Assembly (NCBI GenBank): GCA_049604415.1 | Contig: JBMYTN010000077.1 | Coordinates: 1-13,690 of the forward strand | Reading direction: 5' to 3' | From: JBMYTN01 sp049604415 | GTDB taxonomy: Bacteria > Pseudomonadota > Alphaproteobacteria > Rhodospirillales > Rhodospirillaceae | DNA length: 13,690 nt | Shown here: piece by piece, positions 7,012-13,690 of the stretch | How the letters are laid out: each line of letters opens with the position of its first letter | Numbering within the stretch: the first letter of the stretch is position 1 | Notes under the pieces: model-generated | The model's input: only the letters and a program-made list of their open reading frames with translations | What the model was told of the DNA's origin: nothing | The model's database searches: none | Translations under genes and position numbers: made by a program

Positions 7012-7040
7012 TTGAAACCATTAACCAATATCTGTAAAAC
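7012..7040 (+). promoter_or_regulatory. Tentative sigma-70 promoter for ccoHIS
   Basis: TTGAAA (7012-7017) and TAAAAC (7035-7040) are spaced by 17 bases; each matches consensus at four of six or better. Transcription would begin around 7047, at the base of the hairpin described next. No matching FNR box is seen here. Confidence 0.3.
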
Positions 7041-7043
7041 TGA

Positions 7044-7075
7044 GGAGGACGGATGCCAGGGGGGCTCCGTCCTCC
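7044..7075 (+). other. Strong hairpin enclosing a Shine-Dalgarno and ATG upstream of ccoH
   Basis: GGAGGACGGA (7044-7053) pairs perfectly with TCCGTCCTCC (7066-7075) around a 12-base loop that can itself form GCC/GGC. The left arm contains a perfect AGGAGG-like ribosome binding site four bases from an ATG at 7053, whose frame is not that of ccoH. No T-run follows, so it is not a typical terminator. It could be a regulatory or stabilising RNA structure. Confidence 0.6.
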
Positions 7076-7155
7076 AATCATCTGGCAGCCCCGCCCCGGT
7101 GCTTTGACCGGCTTGCGCGCCTGCCCGATGGTTTCCAACAAAGGTTCCCAAAGCC

Positions 7156-7743
7156 ATGGCCCAGTCCAATGCGTCGTCAACCGCTGCTCTTCCTGGCGCA
7201 CAAGGTCGGACCCGCCAACGGGGGTGGTGGATTCCCTATACCTTCGTCGGCGGTTTTTTGGTGGTGTTGGCGGTCAATCTGACCCTGCTCTATTTTGCGG
7301 TGTCGACCTTCTCCGGCCTTGAGACCGACAAGGCCTATGTCGAAGGCCTGAAATACAATGACAAGATCGCCGCTGAAGATGCCCAGGTCGCCTTGGGATG
7401 GACGATGAACGTCACCTTGGCCCAGGATGGTGCGCCGGTGATGGTGCCGCCCGCAGCGGGGTCCGAGCAAAAAGAGCCGGTGGAAATGTTCCCGGCGGCC
7501 TTGTCGATTGCGGTGACCGATAAGGCTGGGCAGCCGGTGCCTGGGCTGACCATTGAAGCCAAGATCCAACGCCCGACCCAGGCCAAAATGGATCTGAGCG
7601 CAGTAATGGTGGAAGACGCGAGCCGGACCTATGTGTCGCGGGTCAATCTGCCCTCCCTGGGTGTCTGGCAAGTGGTCCTGGTCGCCAGCCAAGGCGATGA
7701 AGTGGTGTTCCGTCAGCGCGAGCGGATCGTGCTCAAGCCGTGA
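7156..7743 (+). CDS. ccoH: FixH-family cbb3 assembly protein
   Basis: CcoH (FixH) is a single-span inner-membrane protein needed for stable assembly of cbb3 oxidase; it associates with the complex and is usually encoded beside the copper ATPase. The 195-residue product has a short basic N-terminus, one transmembrane segment (about residues 26-50, IPYTFVGGFLVVLAVNLTLL) and a periplasmic beta-type domain. The family motif after the span is seen as YVEGLKYNDKI, and the C-terminal part ends in VSRVNLPSLGVWQVVL, the usual FixH pattern. The ATG is preceded by AAAGG at 7141-7145. Its stop overlaps the start of ccoI by GTGA, indicating coupled translation. A loop of about 20 residues (PPAAGSEQKEPVE) in the periplasmic domain looks like an insertion. 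Confidence 0.93.
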   Translation: MAQSNASSTAALPGAQGRTRQRGWWIPYTFVGGFLVVLAVNLTLLYFAVSTFSGLETDKAYVEGLKYNDKIAAEDAQVALGWTMNVTLAQDGAPVMVPPAAGSEQKEPVEMFPAALSIAVTDKAGQPVPGLTIEAKIQRPTQAKMDLSAVMVEDASRTYVSRVNLPSLGVWQVVLVASQGDEVVFRQRERIVLKP

Positions 7744-10439
7744 CCCCGTTCGCCGAGGCCGAGGCCGAGCCTGGTCCTGAGAAGACCTTATGCACCCATT
7801 GTGGCGAGCCGGTCGGGCGCGGTCCCGGTCTGCTGGACAGGTTGCAGAGCCAAGGCAAGCGCGCGGCTGGGGTGGACGCTCCAGCCGCAGCCGATATCGA
7901 AACCGATCCCGAAGCCATAGATCTTTCCAGCTCGGCGGATGACCAGTTCTGTTGTGGCGGTTGCCGCGCCGCCCATGCCCTGATCCAAGGGGCCGGGCTG
8001 TCGACCTATTACGACCGCCGTTCCGTTGATCCCGAAGCGAAATCCCTGCGACCCGACGAGACCGGGCCAGTGGATTTTGCCGCCCATGTGCGGCTCGACC
8101 CGCTGTCCGGCAAAGCCGCTGCCAGTACTCCAGCCGCTGGGAAGGGTGCGCCAGAGGGTGCCACAGAGGGTGCCCCAGAGGATGCCTTGGCGGTGCCTCG
8201 AACCGCCAGTCTCAGCCTGATGGTCGAGGGCCTGCATTGTGCGGCCTGTGTCTGGTTGATCGAAACCTTGTTGGGCCGCAATCCCCACGTACTCAAGGGC
8301 CGCGTCAACATGACCACCCGGCGGCTGTCTTTACAGTGGTCGGTGCCCGAAGGGGCTGGGGAGGATCTGGGCATCAACCAGATCCTGGCCCCGATCCAGG
8401 CCATTGGCTATCGGCTGATGCCCTATGACCCGGGCATGCTCGATCAAGAGGCGAAAAAAGAAGAAGCCCATCTGATGCGGGCCATGGCCGTGGCCGGGTT
8501 TGCCTCGGGCAATGTGATGTTGTTTTCGGTCTCGGTCTGGTTTGGCTTCGATATGGACGAGGCCACCCGGACCCTGATGCATTGGCTCTCGGCTTTGGTG
8601 GCGATCCCGGCGGTGCTGTATGCCATCCGGCCCTTCGCCAAATCCGCCATCCAGGCTTTGCGGGCGCGGCGCTCCAATATGGATGTGCCGATCACCGTTG
8701 CGGTGATCTTGGCCACGGCGGTCAGCCTGTGGGAGACGGCGCGCAGCGGCCCCCATGCCTATTTCGACGCCGCCGTCATGCTGCTGTTCTTTTTGCTGGT
8801 CGGTCGGTTCTTGGATGTCCGGGCGCGCAGCAAGGCCCGCTCTGCGGCCGAGCATCTTGTCACCCTCGGGGCCGGATCCGTGACCCTGGAACGCCCCGAT
8901 GGCAGCCAGGCCCGGGTGCCCCCCGCCGCCGTGCAGCCCGGCATGACCGTCTTGGTCGCCGCCGGGGAGCGGGTTGGGGTTGATGGCACGGTCCAGGATG
9001 GGCGCTCCGATCTGGATATGAGCCTGTTGACCGGGGAGAGCCTGCCCGTTGCCGTCGACAAGGGCGGACAGGTCTTTGCCGGAACCCTGAACCTGTCCGG
9101 TCCCTTGCGCCTGACCGCCGAAGCGGTCGGGGAGAGCACCGTCTTGGCCGAGATTGTCCGCCTGATGGAAGGGGCGGAACAGGGCCGGGCGCGTTATGTC
9201 GCCCTCGCGGATCGGGTCGCCCGGGGCTATGTCCCGGTGGTCCATGCCTTGGCGGCGGTGTCTTTTTTGGCCTGGGTTCTGATCGGCGGCATGGTCTGGC
9301 AACAGGCGATTCTGATCGCCGCAGCGGTGCTGATCGTCACCTGTCCCTGTGCCTTGGCCCTGGCGGTGCCGGTGGTCCAGGTTGTGGCCACCGGGCGGCT
9401 GATGCGCCGGGGTATTCTGGTCAAAAGCCCGACGGCCCTGGAGCGCCTGACCACGGTCGATCATTTGGTGTTCGACAAGACCGGAACCTTAACCCTGGGA
9501 CGTTTGACCCTGCAGACTGGTCCGCAGGAGAACTGGACCGCGCCGGATTTGACCCTGGCGGCGCGCCTGGCCCGGACCAGTCGCCATCCTTTGGCTCGGG
9601 CGGTGGTGCGCGGCTGGCATGGCTATGAACAACAGGCCGCCGATGGCATCGATACCGGCCCGGAGTCGGTCCTCTGCGAGATCGAGGAACTGCCGGGGCG
9701 GGGCCTACAAGCCGCGTTGTCCGATGGCCGGACGGTGCGCCTGGGCTCCCGGGCGTTTTGTGGCCCGCGCGGCGGCGACGCCGATCCGGAGACGGCCGGG
9801 GGAGCCTTGCCCGATTTATGGCTCGCGGTGACGGATGCGACGGGCGGCCAGCACGCCGCGCGCTTCCGCTTTGCCGACCAAATCCGGCCCGATGCGGCCC
9901 AGACCCTGGCCCGCCTGCAGCACTTGGGGCTTGGCGTTGAAATCCTGTCCGGGGATCGGGCCGAGGTGGTGGGGGCTGTGGCCGAGGACTTGGCCTGCCC
10001 GACTTGGCGTGCCGGATGTTCTCCGGCAACCAAAACCGCCCGGCTGGAGACCCTGGCGCAGGAGGGCCGCACGGTGTTGATGGTCGGCGACGGCCTGAAT
10101 GACGCCCCGGCTTTGGCGGCGGCCCATGTGTCCTTGTCGCCGTCCGACGCCGCCGACATTACCCGCAATGCCGCCGATCTGGTGTTCCAGGGCGACTCGC
10201 TGTCAGCGGTGTTGGATGTGTTGGAGGTTTCCCGGCGGGCGGACCGACTCGTCCGGCAGAATTTCTTCCTGTCCTTCGCCTATAATGTGATCACCGTCCC
10301 CTTGGCGGTGGCGGGCTATGTGACCCCGTTGATTGCCGCAGTGGCCATGAGCGGGTCTTCCGTGGCGGTGATCGTCAATGCGCTGCGCCTGTCCCGGGTG
10401 CCGAAGCCGTCCTCCCGCCCCCCTGTGCCAGGAGCGTAA
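7740..10439 (+). CDS. ccoI: Copper-transporting P1B-type ATPase for cbb3 oxidase assembly
   Basis: CcoI (FixI) exports Cu(I) across the inner membrane for cbb3 metallation and is of the CopA2 type. The GTG start overlaps the ccoH stop. Order of parts: an N-terminal cysteine domain with C18-x2-C21 and F70-C71-C72-G-G-C75; a heavy-metal-associated domain with GLHC167-A-A-C170; about eight membrane segments; the actuator TGES at 431-434; the metal site C535-P-C537; the phosphorylation site D579-K-T-G-T-L-T; H616-P617; and GDGLND at 783-788. All catalytic residues are intact. At 899 residues it is longer than most family members. The excess lies in the N-terminus, where about 50 residues separate the two cysteine motifs, and in a Gly-Ala-Pro-Glu-rich linker at residues 124-155 that includes a small tandem repeat. 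ccoS follows immediately. Confidence 0.96.
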   Translation: MTPFAEAEAEPGPEKTLCTHCGEPVGRGPGLLDRLQSQGKRAAGVDAPAAADIETDPEAIDLSSSADDQFCCGGCRAAHALIQGAGLSTYYDRRSVDPEAKSLRPDETGPVDFAAHVRLDPLSGKAAASTPAAGKGAPEGATEGAPEDALAVPRTASLSLMVEGLHCAACVWLIETLLGRNPHVLKGRVNMTTRRLSLQWSVPEGAGEDLGINQILAPIQAIGYRLMPYDPGMLDQEAKKEEAHLMRAMAVAGFASGNVMLFSVSVWFGFDMDEATRTLMHWLSALVAIPAVLYAIRPFAKSAIQALRARRSNMDVPITVAVILATAVSLWETARSGPHAYFDAAVMLLFFLLVGRFLDVRARSKARSAAEHLVTLGAGSVTLERPDGSQARVPPAAVQPGMTVLVAAGERVGVDGTVQDGRSDLDMSLLTGESLPVAVDKGGQVFAGTLNLSGPLRLTAEAVGESTVLAEIVRLMEGAEQGRARYVALADRVARGYVPVVHALAAVSFLAWVLIGGMVWQQAILIAAAVLIVTCPCALALAVPVVQVVATGRLMRRGILVKSPTALERLTTVDHLVFDKTGTLTLGRLTLQTGPQENWTAPDLTLAARLARTSRHPLARAVVRGWHGYEQQAADGIDTGPESVLCEIEELPGRGLQAALSDGRTVRLGSRAFCGPRGGDADPETAGGALPDLWLAVTDATGGQHAARFRFADQIRPDAAQTLARLQHLGLGVEILSGDRAEVVGAVAEDLACPTWRAGCSPATKTARLETLAQEGRTVLMVGDGLNDAPALAAAHVSLSPSDAADITRNAADLVFQGDSLSAVLDVLEVSRRADRLVRQNFFLSFAYNVITVPLAVAGYVTPLIAAVAMSGSSVAVIVNALRLSRVPKPSSRPPVPGA
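8145..8180 (+). repeat. Three 12-base tandem repeats inside ccoI
   Basis: Three consecutive units GGTGCGCCAGAG, GGTGCCACAGAG and GGTGCCCCAGAG encode GAPE-GATE-GAPE (residues 136-147), followed by a partial fourth unit GATGCC. They differ only at positions 6-7 of the unit. The repeat lies in the linker before the metal-binding domain and looks like a slippage-generated, length-variable segment. Confidence 0.8.
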
Positions 10440-10443
10440 TGCC

Positions 10444-10707
10444 GTGGAAGTCCTGCTCTATCTGATCCCGGCAGCCCTGGGCATGGGTGCGGTTGGACTG
10501 GTGGCCTTCCTCTGGGCCTTGAAAAGCGGCCAGTTTGAGGATTTGGACGGGGCGGCGAACCGGATTTTGTTTGAGGATGATGAGCCCGGACCCCCTCCGG
10601 TCCAGCCCTCTGCGGCGTCGGGTCCTGCCTCGCTTCAGCCCGAAACGAACGACCTGCCAGACCCGGCAAATGCGGTCGAAGTTGCCTCTCAAACCGAGAA
10701 GAAATGA
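10444..10707 (+). CDS. ccoS: CcoS/FixS-family cbb3 maturation protein
   Basis: CcoS is a small single-span membrane protein required for putting cofactors into CcoN. The product is 87 residues from a GTG at 10444, nine bases after AGGAG (10430-10434), which lies in the last codons of ccoI. The hydrophobic span is residues 3-25 (VLLYLIPAALGMGAVGLVAF). It is followed by the family signature: KSGQFEDLDGAANRILFEDD corresponds to the usual Q(F/Y)DDLE-P--RIL-DD pattern. An in-frame ATG upstream at 10378 lies inside ccoI and would prepend an unlikely cysteine-rich stretch. The C-terminal 40 residues are a Pro/Ala/Glu-rich tail beyond the normal family length, without a recognisable domain. Confidence 0.93.
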   Translation: MEVLLYLIPAALGMGAVGLVAFLWALKSGQFEDLDGAANRILFEDDEPGPPPVQPSAASGPASLQPETNDLPDPANAVEVASQTEKK

Positions 10708-10726
10708 AACAGCCTGAACGCGGAAT

Positions 10727-10756
10727 TTGATCTGGATCAAAAATCTGCGTTATAAA
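10727..10756 (+). promoter_or_regulatory. Perfect FNR box overlapping the regulator gene's promoter
   Basis: TTGAT-CTGG-ATCAA at 10727-10740 is a perfect FNR consensus palindrome. Its first six bases, TTGATC, also form a -35-like hexamer 18 bases before TATAAA (10751-10756). The box would then be centred near -30, inside the polymerase footprint, a position that normally gives repression. Autorepression of FNR-type genes is known in other bacteria; here it is inferred. Confidence 0.75.
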
Positions 10757-10806
10757 GGGATGTCCAAAAGGGGATCCGGGGGGATCAAAACCCAGAGGGG
10801 GGACAT

Positions 10807-11628
10807 ATGCCACCGAATGACCTCGGTGGACTGGGACTGCGTCGCACGCAGGGGTTTGGCCATAGTTCCGGCGGGGATACCGCAGGCGGGTCGAACCAGA
10901 GCATGACGATGGCGCATCGCAGCCACTACCGCTCCGATTTTCTCGACCCCTGCAAAAATTGCAGCCTGGGGGATCTCGCTTTCTGCTCCGGCTTGCCGGA
11001 TGCGGAGCTGGAAGGCCTGCGCGCGATCCAGTCTTGCGCCCGGTTTGACGCCCATGAAACTCTGTTTGATGAGGGCGATGCCGCGCCCTATGTCTACACG
11101 CCGATCAATGGGACGGTGAAGATTTACAAGCTGATGGCCGATGGCCGCCGTCAGGTCACAGGCTTTTTGTTTAAGGGCGATCTGTTCGGTTTGTCCTCCG
11201 ATGGCCGCTATCCCTACACCGCCGAGGCGATCAATTCGGTCACCCTCTGCCGGTTCCCGACGGCGAAACTGGAGCAGCTCTATCCGATCTCTCCGGTCTT
11301 GGAGCGCATGGTGCTGCAGCGGGCGCTGAAAAGAATCGATGAGTTCCACGACCAGATGCTGCTGCTGGGCCGCAAATCGGCATCGGAGAAGATCGCCAGC
11401 TTTTTGCTCGCCTTGTCCCAGCGCGCAGCGGAGCGCGGCGAGGCGGAGACCCCAGTGCAAGTGCCCATGAGCCGGGCGGATATCGCGGATTATCTGGGGC
11501 TGACCATTGAAACCGTCAGCCGGACCCTGACCAAGTTCAAATCCAGCGGCCTGATTGTTCTGCCCAACGCCGCGAGTGTAGCGCTGCAAGATCCTCTCCG
11601 GTTGCGAGAGATTGCCGATGGCGGGTAA
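10807..11628 (+). CDS. fnr: FNR-family oxygen-responsive transcription regulator
   Basis: This is a Crp/Fnr activator of the FNR/FnrN/AadR type, a cytoplasmic sensor of low oxygen. The 273-residue protein has a cysteine set C49-x2-C52-x7-C60 (PCKNCSLGDLAFC) and C148 (SVTLCRFP), suitable for an oxygen-labile [4Fe-4S] cluster. Next come a cyclic-nucleotide-like beta barrel (about 68-160), a dimer helix (about 165-195) and a helix-turn-helix. There MSRADIADYLGLTIETVSRTL carries the E..SR recognition residues that read TTGAT half-sites. The ATG at 10807 has AGAGGGGGG just upstream. A second in-frame ATG at 10903 would remove a 32-residue, Gly-rich N-terminal extension and bring the cysteines to the usual place, so the start is not certain. 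It probably controls ccoN and itself. Confidence 0.93.
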   Translation: MPPNDLGGLGLRRTQGFGHSSGGDTAGGSNQSMTMAHRSHYRSDFLDPCKNCSLGDLAFCSGLPDAELEGLRAIQSCARFDAHETLFDEGDAAPYVYTPINGTVKIYKLMADGRRQVTGFLFKGDLFGLSSDGRYPYTAEAINSVTLCRFPTAKLEQLYPISPVLERMVLQRALKRIDEFHDQMLLLGRKSASEKIASFLLALSQRAAERGEAETPVQVPMSRADIADYLGLTIETVSRTLTKFKSSGLIVLPNAASVALQDPLRLREIADGG

Positions 11629-11637
11629 TCAGGGCTT

Positions 11638-11666
11638 CCCATAAGGGCGAAAACACGCCATATGGG
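11638..11666 (+). other. Imperfect hairpin after the fnr gene
   Basis: CCCATA (11638-11643) pairs with TATGGG (11661-11666), and GGCG (11646-11649) with CGCC (11656-11659), around a loop AAAACA with a small internal loop. It starts ten bases after the regulator's stop. No T-run follows, so its use as a terminator is doubtful. Confidence 0.4.
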
Positions 11667-11700
11667 GGTCGTTCCCACCCATCTTGACTGCGACGAATTG

Positions 11701-11714
11701 CTCAAAATTTTGAG
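11701..11714. promoter_or_regulatory. Perfect palindrome upstream of panB
   Basis: CTCAAAATTTTGAG is a 14-base perfect palindrome, followed at once by TGAGCTCA, an 8-base palindrome that repeats the half-site. A TTGACT (11684-11689) resembling a -35 element lies 11 bases upstream, but no good -10 follows at the right distance. An operator is possible; the half-site order TCAA-N4-TTGA is the reverse of FNR sites. Confidence 0.4.
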
Positions 11715-11741
11715 TGAGCTCAGTTTGTGACGGTTTTTATA

Positions 11742-11774
11742 CGGACGGCGACCGCTGTTTGCGGTATCAGTCCG
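11742..11774 (+). other. Two-tier hairpin in the panB leader
   Basis: CGGAC pairs with GTCCG (outer, 11742-11746/11770-11774) and ACCGC with GCGGT (inner, 11751-11755/11761-11765), with a 4x4 internal loop GGCG/ATCA and a terminal loop TGTTT. It lies 120 bases before the panB start. No T-run follows. An RNA regulatory role is possible but unproven. Confidence 0.45.
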
Positions 11775-11894
11775 CGTTAAGCGTCCTCGATCCTTGGTTC
11801 GGGGGGAACCGCAGGGGCTCCAAGGCCAGCATGGCTCGGGTGCTGTCTGCGCGCATCGATAGGACGTCCACTGGCCACCTTGGGGGAGAGCGCC

Positions 11895-12746
11895 ATGAGC
11901 ACCACCTCGATTGAGTCCATCAAGCCTGTCACCATCCGGGACATTCTGGCCCGCAAGGGCAAAGAGCCCGTGGCCTGTCTCACGGCCTATACCGCTCCAA
12001 TGGCGCGGTTCCTGGATCAGCATATGGATATTTTGCTGGTCGGCGATTCCCTGGGCATGGTGGTCTATGGCATGGACACCACGGTCGGGGTGACCCTGGA
12101 CATGATGATCAACCATGGCAAGGCGGTGTCCAAGGCGGCCAAGCATGCCCTGGTGCTGGTCGACATGCCCTTTGGCTCCTATCAAGAGAGCAAGAAACAA
12201 GCCTTCCGCAATGCCGCCCGGGTGATGGCCGAAACCGGCTGCGCTGGCGTCAAGCTGGAAGGCGGGGCCGAAATGGCCGAGACCGTGGAATATCTGACCC
12301 AACGGGGCATCCCGGTCCAAGGCCATGTGGGGCTGAAGCCGCAATCGGTGCACACCTATGGCGGGTTCCGCGCCCAGGGCCGCTCCAGCTCCGATGCTGA
12401 AAAGATCCGCGCCGATGCCCGGGCGATTGCCGAGGCCGGGGCGTTTTCTTTGGTCATTGAGGGTGTCTTTGAAGATGTGGCGCGCCAGATCACCCAGGAG
12501 ATCCCGATCCCGACCATTGGCATTGGTGGCTCGCCGCAATGCGATGGCCAGATCCTGGTCACCGAGGATGTCATGGGGCTGTTCGGTGAGTTCACTCCGA
12601 AATTTGTCCGCCGCTATGCCGAGCTGGGCAATCAGATTTCCCAAGCGGCCGCAGACTATGCCGCCGATGTCCGCTCCCGCCAGTTCCCGGCGGCGGAGCA
12701 TTGCTTTGGCATGCGCAAACAAGCCAAGACCGGGTCGGCTGCATGA
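11895..12746 (+). CDS. panB: 3-methyl-2-oxobutanoate hydroxymethyltransferase
   Basis: PanB makes ketopantoate from alpha-ketoisovalerate and methylene-tetrahydrofolate, the first committed step of pantothenate (and so coenzyme A) synthesis, in the cytoplasm. The 283-residue protein has the usual TIM-barrel motifs: TAYTAPMARFLD, the metal ligands D51 (LVGDSLGM) and D90 (VDMPFGSY), E122 (VKLEGG), GHVGLKPQSVH, E189 (LVIEGV) at the place of the catalytic acid, and TIGIGGSPQCDGQILV. I chose ATG 11895, which follows GGGGGAG by about six bases; a TTG at 11880 is in frame but lies within that site. Its stop overlaps the panC start, so the two genes form an operon. It is unrelated in function to the respiratory genes upstream. 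Confidence 0.97.
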   Translation: MSTTSIESIKPVTIRDILARKGKEPVACLTAYTAPMARFLDQHMDILLVGDSLGMVVYGMDTTVGVTLDMMINHGKAVSKAAKHALVLVDMPFGSYQESKKQAFRNAARVMAETGCAGVKLEGGAEMAETVEYLTQRGIPVQGHVGLKPQSVHTYGGFRAQGRSSSDAEKIRADARAIAEAGAFSLVIEGVFEDVARQITQEIPIPTIGIGGSPQCDGQILVTEDVMGLFGEFTPKFVRRYAELGNQISQAAADYAADVRSRQFPAAEHCFGMRKQAKTGSAA

Positions 12747-13603
12747 GCTTTGAGCCTGCTTTGAGTGAGGTGCGCAGCGTCGACGATCTGCGCGCCACCG
12801 TGGCTGCTGCCCGGGCCACGGGCCAAAAGGTCGCCTTGGTGCCGACCATGGGGGCCTTGCATGTGGGGCACCAGGCCCTGATCCGGCAGGCCGCCGAACA
12901 GGCCGATCTGGTGGTGGTGTCGGTTTTCGTCAATCCGACCCAGTTCGGCCCCAATGAGGATCTGGCCTCTTATCCCCGGGATGAGACCGGCGACCTGGAA
13001 AAGATCGCCGAGGCTGGCGGCCATGTGGTGTATTTGCCCCCGGCTGAGGTGATGTATCCGCCCGGTTTTTGCACCACGATCACCGTTGCGGGTCCGTCCC
13101 AGGGCTTGTGCGGCGCGGCGCGGCCGATCCATTTCCAAGGGGTCGCCACGGTGGTGGCCAAGCTGTTGATCCAATGCGGCCCCGACATGGCATTTTTTGG
13201 CCAGAAGGATTACCAGCAGCTTCAGGTCATCCGGCGGTTGGTGACGGATTTGAACCTATCGATCGAGATTGTTGGGGTCGAGACGGTGCGCGAGCCTGAT
13301 GGCTTGGCGCTGTCTTCGCGCAATGCCTATCTGAGCTCGGAGCAGCGCAAGCTGGCCCCGGAGCTGGTCCGCACCCTGCGCCGGGTTGCTGCGGATATTC
13401 TCGGCGGGGCCGATGTGGAGGACTGCGCGGTTTGGGGCCGCGAGGAATTGCTCGCGCTCGGTTTTGACGCGGTGGATTATCTGGAGGTCCGGGATGCGGA
13501 CAGCCTGGAGCCGATCGCCGAGCTGGAGGCCCCGGCCCGGATCCTGGTGGCGGCCCATTTGGGGCGGGCCCGGCTGATCGATAATATTAGCTTGGAGCCG
13601 TAG
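12743..13603 (+). CDS. panC: Pantothenate synthetase (pantoate-beta-alanine ligase)
   Basis: PanC joins pantoate and beta-alanine with ATP, via a pantoyl-adenylate, to give pantothenate; it is cytoplasmic. The 286-residue protein shows the nucleotidyl-transferase motifs PTMGALHVGH (H40, H43), FVNPTQFGPNEDLASYPRD, IHFQGVATVV, FGQKDYQQLQVIRR (155-158 carry K, D and Q) and ALSSRNAYLS (SSRN at 191-194, KMSKS-like). The start ATG overlaps the panB stop as ATGA, so translation is coupled; an ATG at 12701 in the same frame lies inside panB and is not used. The gene is intact and ends just before an intrinsic terminator. Confidence 0.97.
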   Translation: MSFEPALSEVRSVDDLRATVAAARATGQKVALVPTMGALHVGHQALIRQAAEQADLVVVSVFVNPTQFGPNEDLASYPRDETGDLEKIAEAGGHVVYLPPAEVMYPPGFCTTITVAGPSQGLCGAARPIHFQGVATVVAKLLIQCGPDMAFFGQKDYQQLQVIRRLVTDLNLSIEIVGVETVREPDGLALSSRNAYLSSEQRKLAPELVRTLRRVAADILGGADVEDCAVWGREELLALGFDAVDYLEVRDADSLEPIAELEAPARILVAAHLGRARLIDNISLEP

Positions 13604-13609
13604 GTTTTT

Positions 13610-13635
13610 AGTTCGGGCTTCGCCCGAACTTTGTT
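13610..13635 (+). terminator. Intrinsic terminator after panC
   Basis: AGTTCGGGC (13610-13618) pairs with GCCCGAACT (13622-13630) around a TTC loop and is followed by TTGTT. A TTTTT lies just before the stem, so it could act in both directions. It begins seven bases after the panC stop. The remaining bases to 13690 show only a small inverted repeat ATGTC/GACAT and no gene. Confidence 0.8.
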
Positions 13636-13690
13636 GCCCTTGTATGTCAGAGGGGACATCAGCGTTAAGCTGGGTCAGATGGCGAAGGGT

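Noticed and set aside
7012..7025. TTGAAACCATTAAC as an FNR box before ccoH
   Set aside because: Only six of ten consensus positions match and the right half-site lacks TCAA; it fits better as a -35 element with flanking sequence.
8331..9464. Open frame of 377 codons opposite ccoI
   Set aside because: Composition (Gln, Gly, His, Asp) is that of a reverse-strand shadow of a biased gene; no ribosome binding site and no family resemblance.
1..13690. Search for CRISPR arrays, insertion sequences, tRNA or rRNA genes and attachment sites
   Set aside because: I saw no spaced direct repeats, transposase motifs, terminal inverted repeats with duplications, or tRNA-like cloverleaves by eye; short tRNAs could still be missed without a dedicated scan.

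Overview
The window is about 13.7 kb of GC-rich DNA. It carries a complete gene set for a cbb3-type (high-affinity, microaerobic) cytochrome c oxidase and its copper and maturation factors, then an FNR-type oxygen regulator and two pantothenate genes. The order ccoNOQP-ccoGHIS with an adjacent Crp/Fnr regulator, the protein sequences and the G+C content suggest an alphaproteobacterium, plausibly Rhodospirillales-like. That taxonomic call is an inference from family resemblance; no rRNA gene is present.

Layout. At 1-995 (minus strand) lies the 5' part of an unrecognised, probably exported protein that runs off the left edge. It is divergent from the oxidase operon across a 619-base gap holding two FNR/FixK-type boxes (1316-1329 and 1437-1450) and a likely class II FNR promoter. 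From 1615 to 5030 on the plus strand are ccoN, ccoO, ccoQ and ccoP, the structural subunits, closed by a strong intrinsic terminator at 5131-5168. After a 475-base gap come ccoG (5506-6963), ccoH (7156-7743), ccoI (7740-10439) and ccoS (10444-10707), the copper-reductase/assembly/copper-ATPase module. A perfect FNR box overlaps the apparent -35 element of the next gene, an FNR-family regulator (10807-11628) with an iron-sulfur-type cysteine set. After a 266-base gap with several inverted repeats come panB (11895-12746) and panC (12743-13603), overlapping by ATGA, and a terminator at 13610-13635. The last 55 bases show nothing recognisable.

How it fits together. FNR senses low oxygen through its cluster, binds TTGAT-N4-ATCAA sites and is expected to switch on ccoNOQP. 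CcoG reduces and CcoI moves copper for the CcoN heme-copper centre, and CcoH and CcoS help assemble the complex. The box over the FNR gene's own promoter suggests autoregulation. The pan genes are a separate housekeeping unit.

I found no convincing undescribed system. The points most worth a second look are the leader and intercistronic structures (an upstream ORF whose stop overlaps the ccoN start, and a hairpin burying a perfect Shine-Dalgarno before ccoH), the enlarged N-terminus of CcoI, and the unidentified exported protein at the left edge.
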